Shown: piece after piece, positions 12,098 to 22,170 of the stretch | Numbering within the stretch: position 1 is the stretch's first letter | Layout: every line of letters begins with the position of its first letter | Origin: Piromyces finnis | Lineage: Eukaryota; Neocallimastigomycota; Neocallimastigomycetes; Neocallimastigales; Neocallimastigaceae | Direction of reading: 5' to 3' | DNA length: 64,000 bases | NCBI GenBank assembly: GCA_002104945.1 | Contig: MCFH01000082.1 | Location: 62,001 to 126,000 of the forward strand | Position numbers and translations under genes: made by a program | Notes under the pieces: model-generated | What the model was told of the DNA's origin: nothing | The model's input: the letters and a program-made list of their open reading frames with translations, nothing else | The model's database searches: none

Positions 12098-12892
12098 ATG
12101 GCTAAAAGTTATGTTTTAATCCTACACTATTTAATTTTTATAATCCTTATTTTATATCCTTTATATTTATTATTCAATATTGAATATTTCTTTGAAATAC
12201 AATATAATTTATAATTCTATAATACTATGGTTATATATATATATATAATATCCTAATTTTAGAATCATTATAATTTTTATGAAATAATTCTATTCTTTGG
12301 AAATCTATACATCGATACAGATATTCACTTTTTTTTTTTTTTAGGTTGTTAAATATTTATAAAAAAAAAATTTTTTTTTTTTTTTGATCACACGTAACAC
12401 TTTTAAAACGTAAAAGGCTAAAGGATTAACTTAGTGAAATGAACCATTTTAAAAAGGAATCCACTTTTTTTTCATCATTAAAAAAATATAAAAATTGTTT
12501 ATGGTCTAATGAAATGATTCGTATTAAAATATACGTTGAAATTGGTTCAAAATTGACATTGTTGTTGTTGGTGGTGGTGGTGATGTGAATATCTGTAGGC
12601 TTATGTGTGTATGTGTAGGTGTGTGTAAACCATATAAATTAGTTAATAATACTTTTTTGGTTTAAAATATAAAAAAATATTATAATTAAAACTTTATAAA
12701 AAAAAAAAAGAATGAATAATGAATAATAATGAATAAATAATAATAATTAAGAAAACAAATTTTCTTTTGATTTATATATTATAGATATCTTTATTTTTAT
12801 TTTATTTTTGCATATTTTATTTTTATTATAAAAAAAATTACAATATTGAATAATGTTTACCAATATAAACATTACTATTTAGCTTTTTTTTT

Positions 12893-13321
12893 TTTAAAAA
12901 AAAAAAAAGAAATAGAAAATTTATTTTATTATAAACATTAAATAATAAAATAGTGGTCAAAAAATACATTTAATGATTTATCAAAATATATAGAAATACA
13001 TGATCAACATATATATATAACGGAAGAATTAATGCATTTTATTTTATTTCTATCATTAATTGGAGGGGTTTTTTTTTGCCTTTTTTCTTTTTTTTTTGGT
13101 TAATTTTAAAAAAAAAAAGAAATATTATTTATTTTATTATAAACATTAAATAATAAAATAGTGGTCAAAAAATGCATTTAATTATTTATCAAAATATATA
13201 GAAATACATGATCAATATATATATATAATGGAAGAATTAATGCATTTTATTTTATTTCTATCATTAATTGGAGGGGTTTTTTTTTTGCCTTTTTTCTTTT
13301 TTTTTTTTTTTTTTGGTTAAT
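12893..13321. repeat. Two tandem copies of the ~210-bp unit beside the second CBM1 gene
   Basis: Units starting near 12911 and 13121 repeat the same landmarks as those at 7101/7311, again ending at the stop codon of the adjacent gene. The tandem duplication therefore predates the gene-block duplication, or it was homogenised later. Confidence 0.88.
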
Positions 13322-13322
13322 T

Positions 13323-14270
13323 TTAAATACATTGAGAATAGTAGGAATTGTATTCATGACAAGTAGAACCTTGTTCACAACAGGTTGGACCAGAATAGCC
13401 TTGACCACCACATTGAGCCCATTTCTTAGCACAATTTTCTTGTGGTTGACTGGTTGGATTAGAAGAAGATTGAACGGTAACAGTAACCTTTTCAGTAACA
13501 GTTACCTTTACCTTTTCAGTGACAATAACAGTAACTGGTGGGCATTCACCATCTAAAGTTGGAATAGTCTTGGTAGTAGTAGTAGTAGAAGTTGGAATGG
13601 TCTTGGTAGTAGTGGTAGAGGTTGGAATGGTCTTGGTGGTGATAGTCTTGGTAGTAGTAGTAGTGGTTGAAGTTGGAATGGTCTTGGTAGTAGTGGTAGA
13701 GGTTGGAATGGTCTTGGTGGTGATAGTCTTGGTAGTAGTAGTAGTGGTTGAAGTTGGAATGGTCTTGGTAGTAGTGGTAGAGGTTGGAATGGTCTTGGTG
13801 GTGATAGTAACCTTGGTAGTAGTAGTAGTGGTAGAAGCTGGATCAAAGTATTCATAATAAATACAATGATACCAATAAAAACAATCACCGTTATTCACAA
13901 CTTTCACCTCACCACCAAGTTTGGCACAATTATCTCTAAATATCTTAACTTCGTACAATCTTTCAAAATAGGAAGAACTAACAGTTTTACTAGGTTTCAA
14001 AAATTCTGTAATATCAGTTCTAATACGAGAACTAACAGTCCTGGTTGAAGTTGGAAGAGTCTTACTACTAATAATGGTTGAAGTTGGAAGAGTCTTAGTA
14101 CTAATAATGGTTGAAGTTGGAAAAGTCTTACTACTAATAATGGTTGAAGTTGGAATAACCTTAGTGGTAGTCTTGGTGGTAGGAAGGAAAGAGGAGGAAT
14201 TTTCAGAGGCATTAACACAAATGAAAGCCTTTAAAAAGACAAAAATAAAAAATAATTGTAACTTCTTCAT
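13323..14270 (-). CDS. Paralogous secreted Thr-rich CBM1 protein
   Basis: A 315-residue paralogue of the protein at 7506-8444. It has a signal peptide ([21 protein letters not shown]), an N-terminal Ser/Thr repeat ([10 protein letters not shown], four units) absent from the sister gene, and a small Cys segment ([11 protein letters not shown], then CFYWYHC). Next comes a Thr linker of [21 protein letters not shown] repeats. The Val/Thr segment and the C-terminal CBM1 are almost identical to the sister's. The near-identity of the last 70 residues against divergent N-termini suggests recent conversion or selection on the cellulose-binding end. No enzyme domain is present. Likely extracellular, on cellulose or at the cell surface. 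Confidence 0.9.
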   Translation of the reverse strand: MKKLQLFFIFVFLKAFICVNASENSSSFLPTTKTTTKVIPTSTIISSKTFPTSTIISTKTLPTSTIISSKTLPTSTRTVSSRIRTDITEFLKPSKTVSSSYFERLYEVKIFRDNCAKLGGEVKVVNNGDCFYWYHCIYYEYFDPASTTTTTTKVTITTKTIPTSTTTTKTIPTSTTTTTTKTITTKTIPTSTTTTKTIPTSTTTTTTKTITTKTIPTSTTTTKTIPTSTTTTTKTIPTLDGECPPVTVIVTEKVKVTVTEKVTVTVQSSSNPTSQPQENCAKKWAQCGGQGYSGPTCCEQGSTCHEYNSYYSQCI

Positions 14271-14300
14271 TTTTAAATTGGAAGAGCTTTTTTTTTAAAA

Positions 14301-15171
14301 AATAAAAATTTTTTTTAAATTTGAAAATTTTTAATTTCAATTAATTATTCTTAATTTACTAAATGATAGAAATAATCTTTTTTTAATTCCTAATAGTAAC
14401 TATTTTTTTTTTTTTTTAAAATAATAAATAAATTTTTATTTATTTATTTAATTATTTTTTAAGGAAAATAAAGTAAAAAATCCATCCTAAATATATGGAA
14501 AAAATTTTCATTATTTTACCATAAATCATATGATTGGATTATTTGATAAATTAAATAAGAAATTAATAGCAGCACAATACTAACAAAAAGGTGATTCTTT
14601 CCACCAAACTTTAATTATTTTTTGTAATGCATTGATTTATTTAAAAAAAGTAATTTAATAGAGGCTAGAACGAAAGTAAAAAAAAAAACATAGTAAAATA
14701 TGATAAAAATGAAGGAATATTTAGGATTAAACACAAATTATTTTCTATTTTTTAATTTAGATTTTATTTTCCGTTTACAGTAATACTCTACATTAAAAAT
14801 ACATTGTATTATTCTGTATTATGTTGTATCACCTTCTTCCATAAATTAAGTTTATATTAATAATATGATATATATATTATATATTATTATATAGCTGTTC
14901 CATAGATTATTATTATTTATAAAATATAATCTATTATATGTAAATAATATATAAACAATATATATTTTTTATAGGTTTTAACCATAAAATAAAATTTATT
15001 TTTTAAAAATGTGACGTGTAACTTTTAATAAAAAAAAAAAGGTTTTCATTTTGTAAATTGTTGGCATTCCTAAAAAAATATATATATTTAATGTACATGA
15101 TTAATTGTCTTTTTTTCTAATCCTTTTAATTTTCATATTACTTGTTGGTAGTAATTATAACTGTTAGTAGT
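14301..15171. other. Intergenic A+T-rich DNA
   Basis: Upstream flank of the second CBM1 gene. It has homopolymers and TATA-rich stretches near 14860-14960, with no coding frame and no RNA gene recognised. Confidence 0.6.
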
Positions 15172-15402
15172 AATCATTATTGTCAGTAGCTGTTGTTGTT
15201 AGTAATAATAAATGTAGTTGGGTAGTAGCAGTTGTTGTTGGTAACTGTAATCATTATTGTCAGTAGCTGTTGTTGTTAGTAATAATAAATGTAGTTGGGT
15301 AGTAGCAGTTGTTGTTGGTAACTGTAATCATTATTGTCAGTAGCAGTTGTTGTTAGTAATAATAAATGTAGTTGGGTAGTAGCAGTTGTTGTTGGTAACT
15401 GT
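15172..15402. repeat. 77-bp minisatellite, three full copies plus a partial
   Basis: Units begin at 15172, 15249 and 15326 (AATCATTATTGTCAGTAG...), with a truncated fourth at 15403. Copies are nearly identical; the third reads CAGTAGCAG where the others read CAGTAGCTG. The period is not a multiple of three and the units hold no open frame, so this is non-coding. It is rich in GTTGTTGTT and GTAGTAG. Confidence 0.93.
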
Positions 15403-16245
15403 AATCATAATGATAATGCCATTGAATAATTGTAATTGTTGTAATAATAAACCTTTCTTTAAATAAAAAAAAAAGGAGCATAAATTTTTTTTTGATTTAT
15501 TAACGCAAAAAGTTAATAGAGTTGTTGTTGTAGGAATGTAGAGGTAATTAATTTAACATTTTCTTATGATGATTTATGCTTTTGACTTATTATATCTTAG
15601 ATATCTTTTAGAACACTATATCTCAAAGATGTTGACTTATTTTTTAAAAAAAAATATATATACATCTGTACATAATAGTTAAAATATTATTTCTTGTATT
15701 ATTTAACATTACATTGAAAGAATTTTTTTTTATCCTATAAAATTTCAACGCCGATTCGAAATAGATATATATGATATATTAAAAAATAATATATCTATAT
15801 GTTATATATCATATATTATAACATATACAATTTAAATAGTAAATTGTAGTTCATCAATTTACAATGTAATTAACAATGTAATGTATAATGTATTATATTT
15901 AAAGAACATTCCACAAAATTTTTAAACAAATTTGTGTAACAAAATATCAGGTGAACGGATTATTTTGTTATTAATTTAAGTTTAATAAAAATTTGAAAAA
16001 TAACTCAAATAATTAATAAAAGGATTTTTTTTTAATAAATTTTTAATAAATATTAAAGTTTAAAATTAAAATTTGATTTTTTATTAATATTTAAGAGTGG
16101 ACTTTTCTTTTTAAGCTAAAACAATAATAAGAGATTATTTATAATATTTATAATATTTTGAAAATTTTGAAAATAATTCTATTTATACTAAAACTCAATT
16201 GAGGCTTAACAATTATTTTAGTTTTTAATTACTAGCAATTACTAA

Positions 16246-17055
<810 letters not shown>

Positions 17056-18552
17056 TTATATATATAATACAATTGTTAGAAATAATTAATAATCAAGAAT
17101 TATTTTTACTTAGTGGTTAAATTAATAAAAGAAATAAAGTATTTTAAAACCTAAATTACTAAATTACTTTATCAATTTGTAATAATAAAATTTCTAATAA
17201 AACATTTTTTTAATTTAGTTTACTTTTTACTTGTTTTTTAATTTATTTAATATTTAATATTGAAGTGATAAGTTTACTTAAAATCTTGACATAAAATGTA
17301 AACGGTTTTTTAAGTGGATTTAGATTTATAATTAAATCTACTAGGTTAGGATAGGCTTAATTACATAGTCATTACGAAGATACTTAAAGCAATTAGTATA
17401 GAAAATAAATGATTGATTCACTTATGATGAAATATATTTTGGTATCAAAAAATTTACTTCAACGATATTTAATCCTGAAACAAAACAAAGTCAGAGCAAT
17501 AAAGACCCTAGGATTACTCCAAAAGCATATTAATAAAGTAATATAAGGAATTATAGATATTTACAAAACTATATTATTAATATTTTTGAATTCTATTTAA
17601 AAATATTTGACTATTTCACCATTATCAATGAAAATATGAATTGGTTAAGGTTAGATATTTCAACAAATGAAAAAACTTGAAATTGTATTTTTTCTTACCT
17701 GTTGATAATATTCCTCCTGAATTTAAAAAATAGGCATAGTACAAATCAAGAAGATCTCTTAATAAAAAATTACAGAAACATGTAGATGATGCTAAAAAAA
17801 AAAAGCACTTATTTATGTATTAATATTTAAAAAGCTAATAAAAGATTCCAATTATATTTTAAATTCAAAATTTGATAAAACCTTTCCAATATTTTTTTTA
17901 ATATAATTCCAAGAATTCGCTCTATGGCACCATTAAAATACATAAAAATACATAAAACACACAATTCGACAATTGTGATACATTTATCAATTAAATATAA
18001 AAAAAATAAAATAAATATTTTTTATTTTTAGGTTATTATTTTATAATATTTCTATGTTTTCTTTTTTTTTTTTTTTTTTTAGATACAAGCTTTAATGCTT
18101 TTGTTCTTTATTCAAAAAATTATAAAAAATTGATATAAAAACATAGGAATATAAAAGAAATATATATATACATTATTATTATTATTACTTTATTTATTTA
18201 TTTTTTAGTTAGTGTATTGACTTTCTTATAAAGAAAACAACATAACTTTTTTATACTATAAATGCTCTTTTATTTATATAAAATTATCAACTTATAGGTA
18301 TAAAAAAAGAAATGTAATTGTATTATAAAAAGATAAAAAGATATTTATAATTATCTTTTCTTTCTTTTTTTAAATTAACTTTTTATAGTAAATATATAAA
18401 ACTATATCGAATATCTTTTACTTGTTTGTTATTTTTTGACAATTAAAGGGAAATACAGTGTTTTATAATATTTTAATAGTATCTTATTTATATATTTTTA
18501 AATGAATTTTATTATACTAATAATTATAGTATAAAAAATGTAAAAATTTTAT
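17056..18552. other. Intergenic A+T-rich DNA
   Basis: No complete frame and no RNA gene seen. It contains T runs (around 18064) and a TATATATA run near 18161. Scraps such as a frame containing NQEDLLIKNY near 17740 are too short to identify. Confidence 0.55.
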
Positions 18553-19317
18553 TTATTTATTAGCTTTAATATAACGTCTTTTATTATTTTTTACGTAACA
18601 ACAACAACAACAGTCAATTACTAAAATACTTATTAATGCTGCTATAATTCCTAACTTTTCAAATGCAGGACCCAATCCTTCACTATCAGAAGGTTTGTTA
18701 ATGTTCTCTACACACGTTCCTTTATAACATTTATCAAACGAACAATCCGAATTATTTATACAAGATTCACCAGACATTCGGCCACATTTATTATAATATA
18801 TATGAGAAAATATAAAACAAGAAAGACCTAGATATACAGTATCACAATATTCAATATTAACTTCTAAATTCTTTACACATCTATTGTTTATACATTTATT
18901 TGAAAAACATTGATTATCTGTTTTACAATCAGTAGATACGTGAATAGTTTCATTTTTATTAGACTCGATAAAATTAGTTATTGTTGTCTCATAATAATTA
19001 ATATAAGGAATTAAAATATATCTATGAAGATAACCATTCTTATATTTAATTTCAATAAAAGGTTTGTTATCATTTGGCTGTAAATAAATGCAATCATCAT
19101 CTTTACATAAGCGTGTATTAGTGTATTCAAGTGAATCAAAACTACCCCTTTTAAGTTTATACTCTTTAATTTCGGTGCGATTAAATGCTTCACCACGATA
19201 AATAAGTTCAGCTGGAATATCATCAGATTCAACACTAATTGTACGAGTATATCCATATTGACAAAATACCATAAAATATAAATAGGTTGATAGTATCAAA
19301 ATAATCTTCTTTTTCAT
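18553..19317 (-). CDS. Cys-rich single-pass membrane protein of unknown function
   Basis: A 254-residue protein with an N-terminal signal peptide (MKKKIILILSTYLYFMVFC), an extracellular region, a transmembrane helix near residues 222-236 (LGIIAALISILVID), five consecutive Cys, and a basic tail (KNNKRRYIKANK). The extracellular part has two short Cys modules, CKTDNQCFSNKCINNRC and GESCINNSDCSFDKCYKGTC. Their spacing recalls EGF/Dickkopf-like knots. The Cys run just inside the membrane could be palmitoylated (inference). The topology is that of a type I surface protein, but no ligand or enzyme function can be assigned. Codon use and flanks are host-like. The start is the first Met, which begins the signal peptide. 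Confidence 0.75.
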   Translation of the reverse strand: MKKKIILILSTYLYFMVFCQYGYTRTISVESDDIPAELIYRGEAFNRTEIKEYKLKRGSFDSLEYTNTRLCKDDDCIYLQPNDNKPFIEIKYKNGYLHRYILIPYINYYETTITNFIESNKNETIHVSTDCKTDNQCFSNKCINNRCVKNLEVNIEYCDTVYLGLSCFIFSHIYYNKCGRMSGESCINNSDCSFDKCYKGTCVENINKPSDSEGLGPAFEKLGIIAALISILVIDCCCCCYVKNNKRRYIKANK

Positions 19318-19834
19318 TATACTTTATAAAAAATTATATATAACAAATATTGAAATTAAAATTGAAATTTATAATATTTTTTTTTTTATTTATCACACTA
19401 TCCTTTAATGTTTAGTAGCTTTCAGTTAATAAAATATAAAATGTTTATTTTCGTTTTTTTTTTGCTTTTCTTTATTTATTTCGAAATTTAAAAAAGTTTT
19501 CATTTCACCAAAAAAAAGTCTTTTCTTTTTTTTTATATAAAATTTCAAAAAAATTAAATTTCTTAGAACCAATCCTTTTTTAATAATAAAAATTAATAGA
19601 ATTTTCTTTTTTTTTTTTAAATGAAAATATTAAAAAGTTAACTTTTCTTTTGTTATAATTATTTGAGTATAAGAGTTAACTCTAGGATTTAATTATGAAC
19701 TATGTTAACTCTAATTAATAATACTTGTTAAAAGATAACGGAAATAAAATGTATTTTTTATTAATATTTAATTAAACTAGTATAATAATAATAATAGGTA
19801 TTAAAGAATAATTTTATCATCTAATGAAAAATAT
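19318..19834. other. Intergenic spacer between the membrane-protein gene and tRNA-Trp
   Basis: A+T-rich DNA with homopolymer runs and a short inverted pair GTTAACTCTAGG/GTTAACTCTAAT-type repeat near 19673-19711. No gene seen. Confidence 0.5.
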
Positions 19835-19839
19835 AAAAA
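19835..19839 (-). terminator. RNA polymerase III terminator (T5)
   Basis: Five consecutive T on the minus strand directly follow the tRNA-Trp discriminator base, as expected for Pol III termination. Confidence 0.85.
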
Positions 19840-19911
19840 TGGAGAGTGAGTGATTCGAACACCCAACCTTCCGCTCTGGAGGCGGACGCGCTACCGTTGC
19901 GCCAACCCTCC
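19840..19911 (-). tRNA. tRNA-Trp (anticodon CCA)
   Basis: The minus strand folds as a 72-nt tRNA. The acceptor stem GGAGGGT/ACTCTCC has one G-U pair, and the discriminator is A. The D arm contains GGTAGC. The anticodon stem TCCGC/GCGGA encloses loop CTCCAGA, giving anticodon CCA. The T arm is GGGTG/CACTC around TTCGAAT. No intron and no encoded CCA. The B box GGTGTTCGAAT is intact. It sits 14 bp from the 5' LTR of element A, on the LTR's upstream side. Confidence 0.96.
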
Positions 19912-19925
19912 TTTACTGATTAAAT

Positions 19926-20635
19926 TGTTAAGGAACCAACAAATAATGTTATTCTTGTCATAATTAATGATTATGACCTAATCCATTCATTATTGTTCCT
20001 AAATGTATGAAAACTTTACAATATTCTTATTTGTAAATTAATGTATACACTTAAATTATATTTAAAATTATTAATAATTATTTTTTATTGAACTTAAATT
20101 TTATTTTATTAAACTTAAAAATTAATTTAGTAATAATAATATATTGAAAATTATAGTTTATTGAACTTTTAGTTTAATTTATCAAGTTAATGAATTTTTA
20201 TTAATTAAAATTATGAATAATATTTCTGTAAAATAGTAAAATTTTTTAGTTAAATATATTTAAAGTAAACTTTTAATGTATGTTAATCAATTTAATAATA
20301 TGTATAAATATTTATTATAATAGTAATGTAATTTTATTATTCATTTAAAAGTAATTTAAATACTAAAATTATGTAAATAATTAAAGACTAATTCTTTTAA
20401 TTAACACTACTTAATTTTTTACAAAAAGTATAAAAAGGTGTATATTATAAGAATTAGAGAATATACAGATATTTTTATTTTTATTTTTATTTTATTTTAT
20501 AATTTTATATTAATATCTTAATAAAACAATTTTATTAATAAAACAATTTTTCTTATTTCATTTTAATATTATTTTTGAGTATTAATAAATTTATTAATAT
20601 TTTATAAATAAAAGTAAATTCCTCGAACCGTAACA
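19926..20635 (+). repeat. Element A 5' LTR
   Basis: 710 bp, TG...CA ends. A TATA box lies at 20429-20436. The start is fixed by comparison with the 3' copy, whose upstream base context (CACT) differs. Confidence 0.95.
20429..20436 (+). promoter_or_regulatory. TATA box in element A LTR
   Basis: TATAAAAA followed by GGTGTATATT, about 200 bp before the LTR end. It is the best Pol II promoter candidate for the element A genomic RNA. The same sequence occurs in the 3' LTR. Confidence 0.6.
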
Positions 20636-20642
20636 TAAAAAT

Positions 20643-20659
20643 TGGTGGAGATATCGGGG
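20643..20659 (+). other. Element A primer-binding site (tRNA-Ala-like)
   Basis: TGGTGGAGATATCGGGG lies 7 nt after the LTR end. The TGG start and 17-nt length are those of a tRNA 3'-end complement. It resembles the complement of known eukaryotic tRNA-Ala ends (ATCTCCACCA). The first nine bases would also pair with the tRNA-Trp in this window. The actual primer tRNA must be checked in the genome. Confidence 0.6.
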
Positions 20660-20756
20660 AATAATATTAATAAAAATTATTAATACATAGGATAAAGTAA
20701 TATTAAAATATTACTAAAATATTATATAAATTTCTTAAAAATTTATTACCCTTCAA

Positions 20757-21480
20757 AGTTATAGGTAATATTTATATTACTGTTGAAGCTTTAAGGTATA
20801 ATATTTTAGTAGAACTGAATTAGTACGCTTTAGAAGCAGTACTTATTTAGGAATTAGTGGTTAAGTTTTTAGGTCTAGTTTATCTTTCACAGTAGGATAC
20901 TGGAAAGCGCTGAACCTTTCTATTTTGCTAGAGAAATAGAAGTGCCTCGCATAATTGCTACATGACACTGGTAATACGGTAAGCTGGGCAATTGTGAACT
21001 ACTTAAGCACCCTAAATAAGTATTGGAAAATTGCTGTGAAATGCTGTTCTACTATACTTATTATTGTAATTCAAATTTTTAATAAATTAAATATTATTTT
21101 AGTATTTATAATTTTTTAAAAAAAAAAAAAAAATATTTTTTTTTTAATTGAACGATTTTTAAAAATTATTCTTTTTAAAATATAAATAAATAATTCGAAA
21201 GTGACCCTTAGCGTGGCAAGTTAAACTGCTGTACGTAATACTTTGGTGTTCAATTATATCTGATAATTGGGGAAGATAATCAATTATTTTCTTTCCGCTA
21301 ATTAAGTTAGTGATAATAAAGAAATTAATTACGTTACTTCCTTTTATTAAATTATATTTAATATTAACCATCGGGTATATTTGTGGCTTATCATCAAAGA
21401 GCTACGAGGGATTTTCACTTAGAATTACACAACCTATAATACTTGATGGTTTAACATTATATAGGTTGGCTTATATTTTT
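20757..21480 (+). promoter_or_regulatory. Structured leader RNA module of element A (shared with element E)
   Basis: Non-coding leader, more G+C-rich than the flanks. Hairpin GTAATAT/ATATTAC (20765-20780) precedes TGTTGAAGCTT. Next is the conserved ATTAGTACGCTTTAGAAGC, an outer stem TAGTAGAAC/GTTCTACTA (20807-20815/21046-21054), and a 15-bp stem (20837-20851/21011-21025). Internal hairpins include CAGTA/TACTG and TTCTATTT/AAATAGAA. A hairpin GGCA/TGCT (21215-21230) exposes GTTAAAC. A later hairpin CAACCTATA/TATAGGTTG (21430-21438/21460-21468) exposes GTTTAAC, its exact complement. Element E carries the same blocks in the same order and spacing. Possible roles are genome packaging or dimerisation, an internal ribosome entry site, or a ribozyme; none is shown. 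Confidence 0.75.
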
Positions 21481-21639
21481 ATAAAAAGAAATAAGTTTTT
21501 AAAAAATAATTAATTAAAAAAAAAAAAAAAAAAAAAATATAGATATATATATCTATTCTTTTTGTTGATTCTCTTCGAGTAATTTAATATTGCTAATTGA
21601 AATATTCTTTTCTTACTGTTTTAAGTTAAACAAGTTATA

Positions 21640-21800
21640 TCAGCATAGACAAGCATTATTAACTAATCAACAGAGGTATACTAGGGGTGGTAGAAAGATC
21701 CTGAAGCACGTGACGGAACTTAGATCGTGTGAATAAGGTGACGGCAACATTTACCATTGGACGAAAGACTCTTAGTTAATAGTCTATTATATATAATTTG
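21640..21800 (+). promoter_or_regulatory. Second structured leader domain of element A
   Basis: Enclosed by ATTAACTAA...TTAGTTAAT (near 21658-21666/21772-21780) with internal CACG/CGTG pairing. It shares GGTATACTAG (21675-21684), ATCCTGA (21698-21704) and a CGAAAG...ATAGTC end with the element B leader (29755-29899), but not with element E. Function unknown. Confidence 0.5.
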
Positions 21801-22011
21801 GTCGGTAACTTGAATCAGTAATAACAATATTAAATTAAAATTCTTGCTAGTAAATTGAAAACAAATAATAATTAACTATAAGAAAAACAGAAAACAAAAG
21901 TAATAATTTCATCTTTTCTGACTGAACTAAGATAGTAAGGAGTGATACTAAAAATTTAAATAAATAATTGGTAGTACGTGCTGTGCTAGATTATTTGTAT
22001 CTCATTCTGTC

Positions 22012-22080
22012 AAGTGGTCGATAAAGGAATTTCGAGCTTGGTTACAACTAATAAGTGGTCGATAAAGGAATTTCGAACTT
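22012..22080 (+). repeat. Two 28-nt direct repeats upstream of element A gag
   Basis: Copies at 22012-22039 and 22053-22080 share AAGTGGTCGATAAAGGAATT and differ at one base near the end. Each can fold as AAG(T)/(A)CTT plus TCGA/TCGA. They end 90 nt before the likely gag ATG. Confidence 0.85.
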
Positions 22081-22170
22081 ATAATTTTTTTTAGACTATC
22101 AAAGGTATTTTTGAGTCTATACTGTGTCATCTTGTACTGCAATAAATTCGGTCAAGGAAAATACAAGAAA

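Larger units (their letters stand above)
12098..14300. repeat. Second copy of a duplicated ~2-kb block (CBM1 gene plus 3' flank)
   Basis: Sequence from about 12098 parallels 6449 onward: the TTTTAATCCTACACTATTTAA region, the GGTGTGTGTAAAC region, the two 210-bp repeats and the CBM1 gene. The offset is about 5.65 kb at the left and 5.82 kb at the gene. An insertion of about 136 bp in this copy accounts for most of the difference. Coding parts have diverged in their N-terminal halves. Confidence 0.85.

Noticed and set aside
20643-20659. tRNA-Trp of this window as primer for element A
   Set aside because: Only the first nine bases match; the longer match pattern resembles tRNA-Ala ends better.
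20757-21800. Group I or group II intron in the element A leader
   Set aside because: No P/Q/R/S core or domain V sequence could be recognised and no splice logic is needed; kept only as a hypothesis to test.
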